Source: Raffaelea ambrosiae
Taxonomy: Eukaryota > Ascomycota > Sordariomycetes > Ophiostomatales > Ophiostomataceae
Length of the DNA: 64,000 nucleotides
Assembly: GCA_002778195.1 (NCBI GenBank)
Contig: PCDI01000006.1
Span: forward strand, 2,051,950-2,115,949
Direction: 5' to 3'
The position numbers were made by a program, and so were the translations under genes. Each line of letters begins with the position of its first letter. The stretch's first letter is position 1. The notes beneath the pieces were generated by a model. The model worked only from the letters and a program-made list of their open reading frames with translations, ran no database searches and was not told the origin of the DNA. Shown one piece after another: positions 23,500 to 35,200 of the stretch.

Positions 23500-26400
23500 A
23501 TGACGCGAGCCGTGCTTTCAACTGGCTTCAGCCACACCAGCCAGTGGAAGCTTCCACTTCTGGGTCTTCTTGCCTGCTGGTTGTGCCATGTTGCCCGGGC
23601 CCAAGCAGATGATGGGCTCCTCCCGGGGCCTCACCAAGTACGTTCCTATGCTGAATCGGTCTTGGTGCCGCAGACGACGTTCATTCTGACCCATTCTCAG
23701 CCCGACGACGCAGAAAGGTCCCGGACAAGCCACAATATGGGCCAGAACCAAACAGACATGCAATGGTTTGCACACCACGGAGCAGAGACCATTCGCGTTC
23801 GAGACGACCCTGATCCCGGCTACGTGTCTGTTACGGTGACTGTCGACCCCAGCGACGGAACACAGACCGTGGTCGTCTCCGTCCACAGCTCGCAGCCTCA
23901 GGTCCCACCGGCCGGGTCTTCCTCCACTCCGGCCCCTCCGGCCCCTCCGGCCCCTCCCAGCTCGACTGTGGAGTCTGCTGTTCCGCCGCCGCCGCCGCCT
24001 CCGAGCTCATCGACGACTGCTCCTCCACCCTCGTCAGCGCTTCCACCTTCATCTGCTGCTCCTCCGCCTTCGTCTGCTAATCCGCCTCCGTCAGCTCTTC
24101 CACCTTCGTCGGCTGATCCGCCTCCATCAGCTCTTCCACCTTCATCGGCGAATCCGCCCTCGTCCGCTTCGCCACCTTCATCTGACCCCCCCGCTTCTTC
24201 ACCTCCACCGCCGCCACAGAGCCCCGTCTCCAGCTCTTCTGTCACTCCGATGCTTCCGCCATCGCCAAATCCGACAAGCTCGGTCCCCCATCCACCCCAA
24301 ACGCCTACTACGCCTACGGGCCCGAGCCCTCTGCCAACTACGTTTGTGTCGTTGCCTTCGCCCAGCAGTGGAAAAGGCCTGTCACCCAGTCCTCCGTCTG
24401 GTTCATCTTCGACAGACGGAATCATCATACTGCCTCCACCTACTACGCCTTCCCCTCCGACACCGACACCCCCAAATCCATCGATTTCCGTACCATCGCC
24501 CTCACCACAAACGCCCTCACCACCAACACCATCACTACAAACACCCCCCGTTCCATCAAACTCGGGCCTAGTGCCCTCACCTCCAACGACCTCACCCCAA
24601 TCAGTGAAGCCATTATTCCCATCTCCCGAATCCTCGTCCTCTACTCTTCTGGCTCCGGTCCCAACGCCTGTAGCTTCGGACACTTCGGCCAAGCCACTGG
24701 GCATGTTTATTCCCATAAACACACTGAGCACTTATTCGTTTCCACCACTAAAGTCCATTACCGATCAAGCTGCCGACGAGTCTGTCATTTTCAACCCCCC
24801 CCCACCCTCGCCAACCAGCTCTGGCACAACCACCACCACGAAGACTCTGCCAGTCTTCAAAACATGGCCGGACGGCATTATTGCCCCGGTCCAAACCTCC
24901 GTCCCGAAACCGACACCAACCAACTATGGTACCAATATACCCTGTGACGTCTGGTTTTTCAGTGTGAGTAGCGTGACACGGTCTTTTGTCGTCTCTTAAG
25001 GGGACAGGGTAGCGTATTAACAATGCATCAGTTGTGTGTCAAAGAGGACATTGGTCCAGGGCCACTTTTGGGCTGGTTTTTCAGATTCCCTACCGGCATA
25101 CTTCCACCGTGCGTGTGCAGACAATTCTTTTGGATGCGTCCTAGATCTTTTCCTTTTTTTTTTGTTGTTTTCCTCTCCTTCTCGAACCCCAGCTAATGTT
25201 GTCCAACTAGAGGACCTCCCCCATTCCCGCGCATCAAGATTCCCGGACTCAAGATCAACCTCAAAGGCATTCTTCCGCCGTTTCCCAAGATCACGCAAGT
25301 TTTGAAGCCAAATCTCTCTGTCTCTCGTATCAGACTGTTGTTCTGACAATTGGGCAGAGTCCATCCCGACAACAGTATCGAGTACGAGACCAAAAAGAAG
25401 GAAGAGTGCGAGACAAAATCTGCCACCCTCTGCTTCGAGTCGACGAGTTTTGCCGCCACCGTCTCGGGCTCGGAGACGCTCACCACCAAAACGGTGGCAA
25501 CGTCCATGTGTCATACGGTGTATGGCTGCCATGTCACCGACGCGGACAAGGAGGTGACGAAGACAAGCATTGCGTCCAGTGGACCGTGTTCTGTCACGAC
25601 AACAGCGACAACCAGAGGCTCTCAAGCAAGCCCCCACGTCCCGGAGCCGACACAGAGCGCGTGCAAAATCACACTGCACGTCGGGGACGCCTATATTTAT
25701 CTGCAAGACCCAAAGAATTATGGCGCGGTTCGGGAAATCATCTTGCCCTACCCGGCGTCAGCACTATATGTTGAGAGGCTAGGCATAGCACCTCTCTTTT
25801 TCGTCAAGGATCTCCCTGCAGATAAATTGTTGGAGGTCCAAGAAAGTGTAAGCCATTTTCTTTAGAATTTTTTTTTTTCTTTTTTTTTGGTTTCCCATCG
25901 CTGGCCCTTCTCTCCACCTCCCTCTTCTCTTTTTTTGTTTTTTTTGTTTAGCGAATGTTTTCACAGTTGATCACGGCTAATTACTTCTGCTTGCTGCATT
26001 TCAGGGCTATGTTTTCTATGCTTACTATGTTGATGATCTGTATAAATACAGCCCCTCTGAAGGCATGCAGTTTGTGAATTCATACGACGATGACGATGAA
26101 GAGGATCCTTTCTTTGCATCTCACTCGAAGCGGGATTTCGAGAGGGAGAAGCGCTTTCTTTCCAAAAACAATTGGGTCGAGGTGGGCACAGACATGCGGG
26201 TTCCACTGCAAAGGTCATCTCGATGCGCCCCAAAGTCCCCAGAAGAAGAAGAAGAAGACGCCGAGCATGAACTGGCAGGCCGATCGATCAGCGCGGGAGA
26301 CCATTCCAAGTTCATGTGGGACTTGGCGCAAATATCACTCCCTCCCGGCATGTGCTGGAAGCATTTCGCCAGCGGAGCTTTCAATCCACGAGACCAGACG

Positions 26401-28435
26401 TACGTCTACAGCTACGTGAAGACTCCGTCTGGCGAGGGTCAGACAGTCTACGTGATGGGGGAACACAACGGGATCGATGTAGATCATTCGGTATGGTTTT
26501 CGATTCTCCTCTTCCTTTTGTCTCAGCCCATGTATACTGCCTTTTGTTTACCCCCAAGTGTGGACACTTTTCTTGCGGAAAACACTCTTTCAGTTTTGCC
26601 CCCCCCCCCCCCAACATTGCATTTTTGCCGGCACCTACTGACAACGCGCATGAAAATGCAGGAATTTGCCGCGGCCGTGAAGAACAAGCGCATCTTCACC
26701 ATAGGCAGGCCCATGGAACCTCCGACCGTCAAGGATTACCACGCACAAGCTGTGGCGTCCAAGATCGTCGGCCAGACGGTGGGCGTCTGCAAGAGCTGCA
26801 CCGTGGTGATGGTGGGCAAGGTCGATTACTTCTACATGTGCGAATCCGCCATTGCAGAACTTGTCCTCATCCTCAATGATGTGCTGAGGGTCGGATCCGA
26901 GAATATCGGCCGCGCCGTCATCAATTGGAGTGGATATATATCAGAAAAGTGTCCAGACGCGACCAGCTATATAGGGCGTAAGTCATGCGTCCCGTCTTCT
27001 TCTTGCCCGGTCCCTTCGTACCGATTGCTCCAGCAATACTAACACATGTCTCTTTTTTTCCTTTCTTCTCCCCCCCTCTCTCTCAGTCTATTTACTTACA
27101 GAGCTTGAGAAACTGGGCGTTCCTCTCGTGGCCTCCATTGGAAACACAAAGGACCCCAACGACGCCATATGGGGCAAGTATACCCAAAACAAGCCCGTCT
27201 TTCCGATTTGGGTCAGCGATCCGTCCAGCAAGATCGAAGTGCAATGGGGGCTGGTGCCCATCACCAGCATGATTCTCGTGGGGGCCTCGACCGAGGACGG
27301 CCGGCGAGCACGGTTCAGCATGACGTCGCCGTTTTTGACCCTGTTTGCGCCGGGTGTCGACATCTACACAGCGGCGTACGACCCGTCGAACAAGACGCTG
27401 ATCCGCCCCCACAACGGGACGTCGTTTTCGACTCCGCTGGTCTCCGGCCTGGTCGCGTATTTTCGCGCCCTGGACTCGCCCTGGAAGGAGTCGCTCAAGA
27501 CGACCAAGAACGTCCGCACGGTGCTCAACCGCTTCAGCCGCCCCATTGCCACGGGCGACCACCGCCGCGACGCCAATACCCGGGTCTACGTCGCCTGGAA
27601 CGGACAGGTGCTGTTCAAGAGCTGCTTCGCCGACACGCCCAACTGGGCGGCCACCAATATCTGGGACCACTACGGCCGCCGGTGTCCGCGGCTGAACAGC
27701 GACCTCAGCAAAGAACCGCCCGGCAATGCGCCCGAATACCCCTACAACGCGCTGATCAACGGCAAGATGCGCGAGTACCTGGCCGGCGGCATGTTTGCCA
27801 TCCTGGCCAACGCGAGCGGCACCTCCAGCGCCCGCGCCAGCAGCAGCAGCAGCAGCATCAGCACCGGCGGCCAGCTTGTCTCACAGCTCCCGTGCTGCGT
27901 CTGCCAGGAAAAGATGCCCAACGGACCGGCCATACACTCGGGGACCAGCGCCAAGCCCAGCAGTGCCAGTCCCCCGCCACCGTCGTCCACATCCCCGCCA
28001 CCACCGCCGCCGCCGCCAAGTCCGACGTCAACGGCACCGCCGACAGCCATGCCGACGGGCACCTACGAGATCTACTACCTCGAGGCGCCGAACAAGCATT
28101 ATTTTCAGCTGTATTACACCAGACCAGACCTGCAGCAGCCGCCTGCGAAGTCTTTGTGTCCCGCTGCCGGGGCGAAGAGAGGCATCACAAAGCATGCAAG
28201 AGAGGACGTGGACAAAGAGTCGGAGAAGTTCCCGGCCCTCTTCCCAGGCATAGATTGTGAGTGGGAGCTCGGCAGGATGATGCAATACCTCATGGAAGTC
28301 CCGAATGGACACCCATTGGGAACGCTGACGTGCAAGGGCACCACGGCCAATTGTACCCGAATACAATACAAGACTTGGGACTGTGGCAATGGCTCTGGGT
28401 ATACCATATCGCAGTTTGGGGTTTGTATTTTATGA
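23500..28435 (+). CDS. Large Pro/Ser-rich subtilisin-like (S8) protein, catalytic Asp apparently lost
   Basis: My model gives seven exons: 23500-24963, 25085-25137, 25211-25294, 25358-25847, 26005-26490, 26662-26977 and 27087-28435; 1413 residues. Exon 2 and its weak GTCCTA donor are the least certain part, and intron 3 is GC-AG (GCAAGT donor). A signal peptide (ending about residue 35) precedes roughly 300 residues of PPSSA/PPSSP low-complexity linker, then a Cys-containing domain, then an S8 fold. Ser S1077 lies in GTSFSTPLVSG, oxyanion Asn N984 in LVASIGN, and His H886 in YHAQAVASKIVG. The strand that should carry D-[T/S]-G reads VYVMGEHNGI, so the catalytic Asp is absent. A second Ser/Pro linker (about 1244-1310) and a C-terminal Cys-rich domain follow. 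It is probably secreted or wall-associated, and either inactive or of altered activity. It sits between two NLR genes. Confidence 0.8.
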
Positions 28436-29504
28436 GCAAGGTCATTTCGCGAGTTTTTTTTCTTTTTTCGTTTTTTTTGACATGTGCCGGAGTATGTTTG
28501 CATTCTTATTTCTATTTTCTAGCTTTTCGTTTTGACGAGACATTTGGTTTGTTCCTTGGACGGCACACTGGATCTTGGGTAGTGACTTTTGGTTTCAAAA
28601 ATTTCCATACATTGTTCAACCTCAGGCAAATGCTGCGTTGCATTTTGTTTTGCTTTCATTTGACGGTAGGATATTTCCCTAGCATATTGCGTGGCAGGCT
28701 ATCGTTTTTCTACGGCCACTGAGATACAAAGAGAAAATTGGATCGAAAAAAAGCTCAGTGCCCCGTTTTCCGTCCGCCCCGCGAAACATTGTAAAAGCTG
28801 CTGCACAGCCAAGATGGGTCGTTATGGTTCTCACCCCATCTCGCGTTCTTTGGCTTTGTGTGTTGTGTTTCCAATCAATGGCCCACTTGTCTCTGCCCCG
28901 AAAGCGTACGTTTAAACATATCCGCGTCGCTAAGAACATTGGATACGCCGGGGTGTGGAACTTGTGTTCAACAGGTCACAGCACGACCAATGAGCCAACA
29001 AGCCGACCCGACGAATGTGACCTACGTTATGCGACCCGACGACGGGGACGCGGAAAACGTGGAGAAGGCGGAGGGAAACAGACGGATTTTCCCCATACCC
29101 CATACTCGAATTCGGGGAAACATTAAGGGGAAAGACGTGTAATATCATACGTCAAGCAACCGTGCACGAGGAGACCGAGGACAGGTGCCCGAAATGTGCA
29201 AAGACGCGAGGCCACCCACGGGGCATGTTAAAAGCGTGGCCGACTTTCCTTTTTGGCAGCTGCTTTCCCCCTGGCTGGTTTTTTTTCCCTTGATTTTCTG
29301 GTCTGCGCAGGCTGGGTTTACAAGAGACGTTTCTCGGTTCCGTCCCCGTCTTTTGTTTTCATGTTTTTTTGTTTTCCTTCTTGAACGAATCAAAAACCAA
29401 AGCTTTGGATTTCTGTTGCCCAACGCGCAGCCTGCTCCAGAACAACAACAACAACAACAACAGCAACAACAACAACAGCCAGTGGGTTGTCAAGTCTCGC
29501 AGCC
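28436..29504. other. Intergenic upstream of MFS gene
   Basis: No gene was seen. A CAA/CAG microsatellite (about 29443-29477) lies just before the MFS start and is probably in its 5' UTR. T-rich tracts occur near 28460 and 29280. Confidence 0.5.
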
Positions 29505-31341
29505 ATGGCAGAAAAAAAGCCCGACCAGGACATGCTCCAGTCCAGGGTCGACCATATCGACGAGGAAGTCGTCAAGGACGACGCCCCGGGCCACTATGTG
29601 ATTCCCAAGCCCGAGAGCATCGCAGCCATGAGCGATGCCGAGCTCCAGACGCTCCGAGACAAAATGGTTCGCAAAATGGACTGTGTCATCATGCCGATCA
29701 TGGGCATTCTCTACCTTTTGAACTACGTCGACCGCTCCGCGTTGGCGGCGGCCAAGGTCTACGGCATCATGGACGACCTCCACATGACCACCAACGACTT
29801 TGCCACGGCCATTTCTATTCTCTTTGTCGGCTATCTGCCCTTTCAGATTCCGTCCAATCTCGTCATGACCCGCGTTCCCCGGCCCGGTCTCTACATCTGC
29901 TCGGCGGCGGCCGTCTGGGGCGTCGTCAGCTGCTGCACGGCCGAGGCCAAGTCGTACCACGGCTTGCTCATCATCCGCGTCTTCCTCGGTGTCACGGAAG
30001 CCGTCTTCTTTCCGGGCTTGCTGTACTACCTGAGCGCCTGGTACACACGAAACGAAATCGGAAAACGTCTGGCGGCGCTGTTCATCTTCCAGATGCTGGG
30101 GTCAGCCTTTGGCGGCCTCATCGCCGCCGCCTGTCTGACGCTCGACGGACGCTACGGCATTGCCGGCTGGCGGTGGTTGTTTATCGTCGAAGGTTGGTGG
30201 CTTTTGTTCTTCGTCCTCGCCGGTTTTGTCTTGTTTTGTTCTGTGCTCGTTGTTGTGTGCGCATCGTGAACACCACGATGCCTTTTTTGGGGGGGCGCTG
30301 CTGACAAAGCAAAGGTGTCACGACCGTTGGCTGTGGCTTGATCTTCTCCGCCATCATGCCCGAATACCCGCACAATGCCCGCCTGCTGAAGCCGATCGAA
30401 CGCGACTACGCTGTTTGGCGCATTGAGATGGAGGCTGGTGCGGGTGAGGCCCACGAAGAGACGACCACCTGGCAGGGGTTCAAGCTGGCGATGCTGGACT
30501 TCAAAATCTGGACGTTGGTTTGGTGCGGCTTTCTGGCCCAGGCCATGGGCACGATTGTGAACTTCTTCCCGTGAGCTCTACCGCGTCCTGTCCCCCCCTG
30601 ATCTGCTCCACTGACTTTGTGTAGCTCCATTGTCTCGACTCTTGGGTACAACTCCACGGACACCCTCTTGATGACGGCGCCCCCCTATGTCCTTGCTGCT
30701 GTTGTTTTCTACATCATTTCGTACATTAGCGATGTGAGTTCCTCCAGTCTTTGGTCCGACTGGGACTGACCACGCTGACAAGAACCAGCGTAAAACCACC
30801 ATCTATCCCCTGATCGTGGGTTGTCTGGCTGCTGCAGTCGGCGCCTATGTTATTGCCATAGCGACATTGAACACGGGCGCACGGTACTTTGCCATGATGC
30901 TGATGCCTTCTGTTTGCAGTGAGTTTCTTCCTTTTTCGTTTCGTCTTTTTTTTTCTTTTTCTTTTTCATTACCTTCCAGGTATCGATGCAAGCTGACGTC
31001 CCCAAGCTGGACCGCAGATTATGGTCTACAAGACCCTCAACATCCACATGGCACGGCCGTTTCCTAAGCGTGCGGCCGGTGTGGCCATGATCAACGCCAT
31101 TGGCGGAATTTCCAACGTCTGGGGCAGCTATTTGTACTACGGCCCGCCGCACTACTACGCCGCATTTGGGGGTCTGCTCGGCTGCACGTTCGCGTTCTTT
31201 ATCACCATCACATTGTACCTGATGCACGTTCGGAAGCTGAACAGATTGTTGGGTGGGACACCCGAGGAGCAACGCCGGGCGATGAAGAGCGGCGTGACCC
31301 AGCAGCAAGTTGATCTTGGCTGGCGTTATGTGGGCTACTAA
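29505..31341 (+). CDS. MFS transporter, anion:cation symporter (Dal5/TNA1) family
   Basis: A 505-residue plasma-membrane transporter of the ACS/allantoate-nicotinate permease group. Five exons: 29505-30192, 30315-30570, 30625-30733, 30789-30918 and 31007-31341; all introns are GT-AG and in frame. The joins rebuild family motifs: WLFIVEG-VTTVG, NFFP-SIVSTLGY, YISD-RKTTIYP and SVCTGPQIMVYKTLN. Helix 1 carries LLNYVDRSALAAAK and the loop 2-3 region FVGYLPFQIPSNL. The ATG at 29505 has a good context (GCCATGG). Family substrates include allantoate, nicotinate, pantothenate and small organic anions; which one applies here cannot be told. An unspliced reading of the first intron would truncate the protein at 30269. 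Confidence 0.92.
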
Positions 31342-32209
31342 AAGAGAAACGACAAAAGTGTAGTATACTACGTGCACATAGCTCGAGAGTTTAACAGCCA
31401 TCAACCTCTTTGCGTACCAGAAGATCCAGAAACTGTCCCAAAAAAAAAAAAAAAAAACCTTCCAGAATACTAAATTGTCAGAAAGCGCGAACAGATAATA
31501 ATAGCATTGTCTTCAAACGGAGATATTCGCCGTGGTTGGCTGTCGGGGGCCGACCCAGGTCTATTTTTTGAAACCCTTTTGATGAGAGTTCTCCCAGACT
31601 TTCGCTGCTTGATACCAATTCCAATACAGTACTCGGCACCACTGTATGCCAGTAACGTACCCCCGTTTTAGACAGGAATGAAATGCACTTTAGCTAAGTA
31701 TTATGGGAAACTGACTTTCCTTGCTTTCATGGACTCGCTCCCTACATGCTGTTGCCGGAACCTAAAATTGGGTTTCAGCGGAACTCGTCTTCTATATAGT
31801 TTATGTGACAGGCAAGACGAATCCTGTTAATTTCTGTCCACTTTATGTTGAGAACACAAAAACGAGATCACACACAGCAACCCTCTCTTATGACTAAGCG
31901 GTTACAATCATCTTATACCCCGTGACCCGCGATATTTCGATGGCAAGGGTGGTCAGATTTAATCGTATCTCGACCAATAACCCATGGACTCTGGGCTGTG
32001 CGGTGCGGCTGAGCTGATGGTTCGACACAATGAAGCTGTTGGGCAGCAATGCAGGAGAAGGCGGTGCCCCGCCTCCAGATTTTCAGCATGGAGTTGCTGC
32101 CACGCTCCGTCTTGAGACATTCGTTCCAAAAGAATAAGAACTCCCAACCGACAAGCACAGCAAGCAAGGCGACATCGAGTGAACCATTGCACAGAGCCAC
32201 TGCGTTAAA
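31342..32209. other. Intergenic, no gene recognised
   Basis: This spacer lies between two plus-strand genes. It contains a 19-20-base A run near 31439-31458 and AT-rich DNA. The NACHT gene promoter is presumably in the right half. Confidence 0.5.
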
Positions 32210-35200
32210 ATGCCTCCCAGAGACGAGGCAGATCATGCCGACGCCCTCCAGAAACTAAGGGGGTGGAGACGACGGCTGAAGAAGCACATCAAGAAACAAG
32301 AAGTTGCAGACGAAAACTGTTCCGACAATGCGGGCCCTCACAGCGATGCTGTTCCGCCCCCTTCAGTCCATGTCACGCTTTTAGCGCATGAAAAGTGCCA
32401 CGAGGAGGCCCCTTCCAGCGAGAGCCACAATGACCGTGAAGTGGAAGACAGTCCGGTCGCCAGTCCGCCCGTGGCTCCGAGCACGCTGGCGACCGAGCCA
32501 TACAATGCAGGCCGGCAGTCTCTCTGGGCCCGCGCGATTGCGAGCGTCGAAGCAGACCCGGACTTTGCCGAGCTTGCAAAGCGGTACCGGGTGGCCTTGG
32601 CACCGCCCTCGGGCCGGCAGCAGGACGGCGGTACGTGTTCCTCATCAGACCAGAACATCGACATATGACCGCTGACACCTGCTGTGCGCTGTACACAGAT
32701 GAACCAGCCGACGAGCGCAGTCCAGCAAGCGACGAAACCATCCAGAAAACTGCAAAGGAACTGCTCGACAAAGTTCCCGACACATACCTCACATGCAAAT
32801 TCGGCAAAAGCGAGAAGAGCAAGCTCGTGGTGCGAAAGCAGGTCCGCAACGTCGTCAAGTGGGTGCTCTCCTGCAAGGACGTCATCGGAGCGGCCATTTC
32901 TGCGGAGCCCCATGCGGCTTTGATCTGGGCCGGTGTGCTCGTTGTCTTGCTGGTATTGTTGCGATCCATCCCCGCACCACCTGGGCGTTGCTGTTTCTCC
33001 GGTTGGCACTAACCCCCTTCCACAGCTGCTGGAGAGAATCTTCCAGCAGGATGAGGACGCGGCCAGTGGATTCGAGTGGCTTTCTTCGCTGCTGGTCGAA
33101 CTCCACGTGGTGGAAGAATCCATAGTGTCTCCGAAGAGTTCTACTCCAAGGTCAGAAGAACATGCCCGTTCCGCACGCGCAACGCGACACCTGGCGTTTT
33201 CACAACAACTAACGAGAACCACGCTTGTGACAGCACCCCGGCATCCGAACGTCTTGTCGCGGAACTCGAGAAGCATATGGTGGCTGTGTACAAGATCATT
33301 TATCGCTATCAGGTGCAGTTGATTGTGCACTTTGTTCAGACAAAATGGCGACGCACAGCAAAGAACTTGACAGCTACAAACTGGAAAGAGATGACCGACG
33401 ACGCGAAGGCCCAGAAAGCCCACATTGACCAAGAAGCCCACAATCTGTTTGGAAGCCGGATGATGGAAGCAACTGACAGGATCAAGGCGGAGATGGACGA
33501 GAACCTTCAAGCGACTTTGAAGGGTCTCTCGGTAGGTTGTCGATCTGTTTGTTTGCATTTCCCTGTCATTGCACCCCTGTCCTGCTGACGAAGCATGGTA
33601 GGACCTGGATGAGTCCCATAGCTTGTCGCAGCTTCCGTGCGTAGGCGAGGCTGCCTATGACTCGGCTGCCAACAAGCAGCAACGGACCTGTTTGGAAGGC
33701 ACGCAACACGAGACTCTGCGGCGGATCCGGGAGTGGGTTGAAGACCCAGAAGGGAAGTTGGTGTGCTGGCTGCACGGCTTGGCCGGAACCGGAAAGTCGA
33801 GCATCGCCCAGACGGTCGCCACCTGCCTGGACAACGGCCTGGCTATAGGTGCAGGTACCGAGGGAGCCTTGTCCCGTGACACTTGCCTCGGGGCCAGCTT
33901 CTTTTTGAGGCAAGGCGACAGCCAGCGCAATCATCTCGCCACGATGTTCCCCACGATTGCCGTGTCATTGGCACAGCAGAACTCCACACTCCAGAAACAC
34001 ATTGCGGATGCCGTCCGGAAAGACAGGATGGTCGGAAGCAAGGTTCTTTCTGAGCAACTGAAGAATCTGATTCTCGAGCCTCTCACCAAGCTCGAAGACG
34101 TTCTTCCTGCGCCCGTTCGCCTCGTGGTTGTCATGGATGCCCTGGACGAGTGCGTAGACCCAGAAGACACCGACAGAATGCTCAGACTCCTGCCCAGCTT
34201 GCGCGGCTTACGACGGGCACAAATCCGCTTCTTCATCACCAGCCGGCTCGTCCCCCACATCCAGAAGGCGATGCCTGGAGACGACATGCTGGAATCCATG
34301 GTCCTCGACAAAGTCTCACAGCACGAAGCAGAAGACCTTCGACGGGATGACATCACGCTGCTCATCACTCAAGAGATGGGGCTGGGCACGTCGAACCACG
34401 AACAGAAGCCCCCACAACAAGGGTGGATCTCCCCCGAGGAGATCCATGGGCTCGTCGCCCGCTCCGACGGTCTCTTCATTTACGCTGCCACGATTTGCCG
34501 GTTTCTGGGCGGGGACTTGCCACAGAGAATCCGAAAGGACCGCATACAGCATGTGCTCCGTCGAGAGCCACGCGGCTACGGACCCGAGGCCAAGTTGTCG
34601 GAAATCTACACGGGCGTTCTCAGTTTTCCCTTCTCCCGGCTGAACGAGGACGAAATGAAGGAAAAGTACGCCTGCGTCAGAGACATCCTCGGGGTCGTCG
34701 CCTGTGTCATCCGACCCGTACCGATTACGGCGCTGACCAGCCTGCTCAAACAATACGAGAACGGCATGGACAAGGACGAGATCAAAAGCTACCTGGACGA
34801 GCTGCAGTCCATCGTCAGCATTCCTCGCGACGAGTCACGCGTCGTCGAATTCTTCCATTTGTCCTTCCGTGACTTTCTTGTAGACGAGAAAAGAGCGACA
34901 CCCGACTTCTTCATCGACGAGGCGGCTACGCACCGCTGCCTGCTGGATGCTTGTCTCGGAGTCATGGAAGAGGAGCTGCGGCAAGACATGTGCAACCTTC
35001 ATTTGCCTGGCAGCCTCGTCTCCGACATACCGCCACAAACCATCAGCAAATGCATCTCGCCACAGCTTCAGTATGCTTGTCTGCACTGGGTCAACCATCT
35101 CGAAAAACTTGATGACCGGCAGCGCAGGCTGGCAGGGCTCGTGGACCACGGGCGTGTCCACAAATTTCTGTTGTCCAAGTTTCTCTTTTGGCTCGAGGCA

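Noticed and set aside
32338..33558. 406-codon minus-strand frame across the NACHT gene's 5' exons.
   Set aside because: Runs through introns and exons of a well-supported plus-strand gene; antisense shadow.
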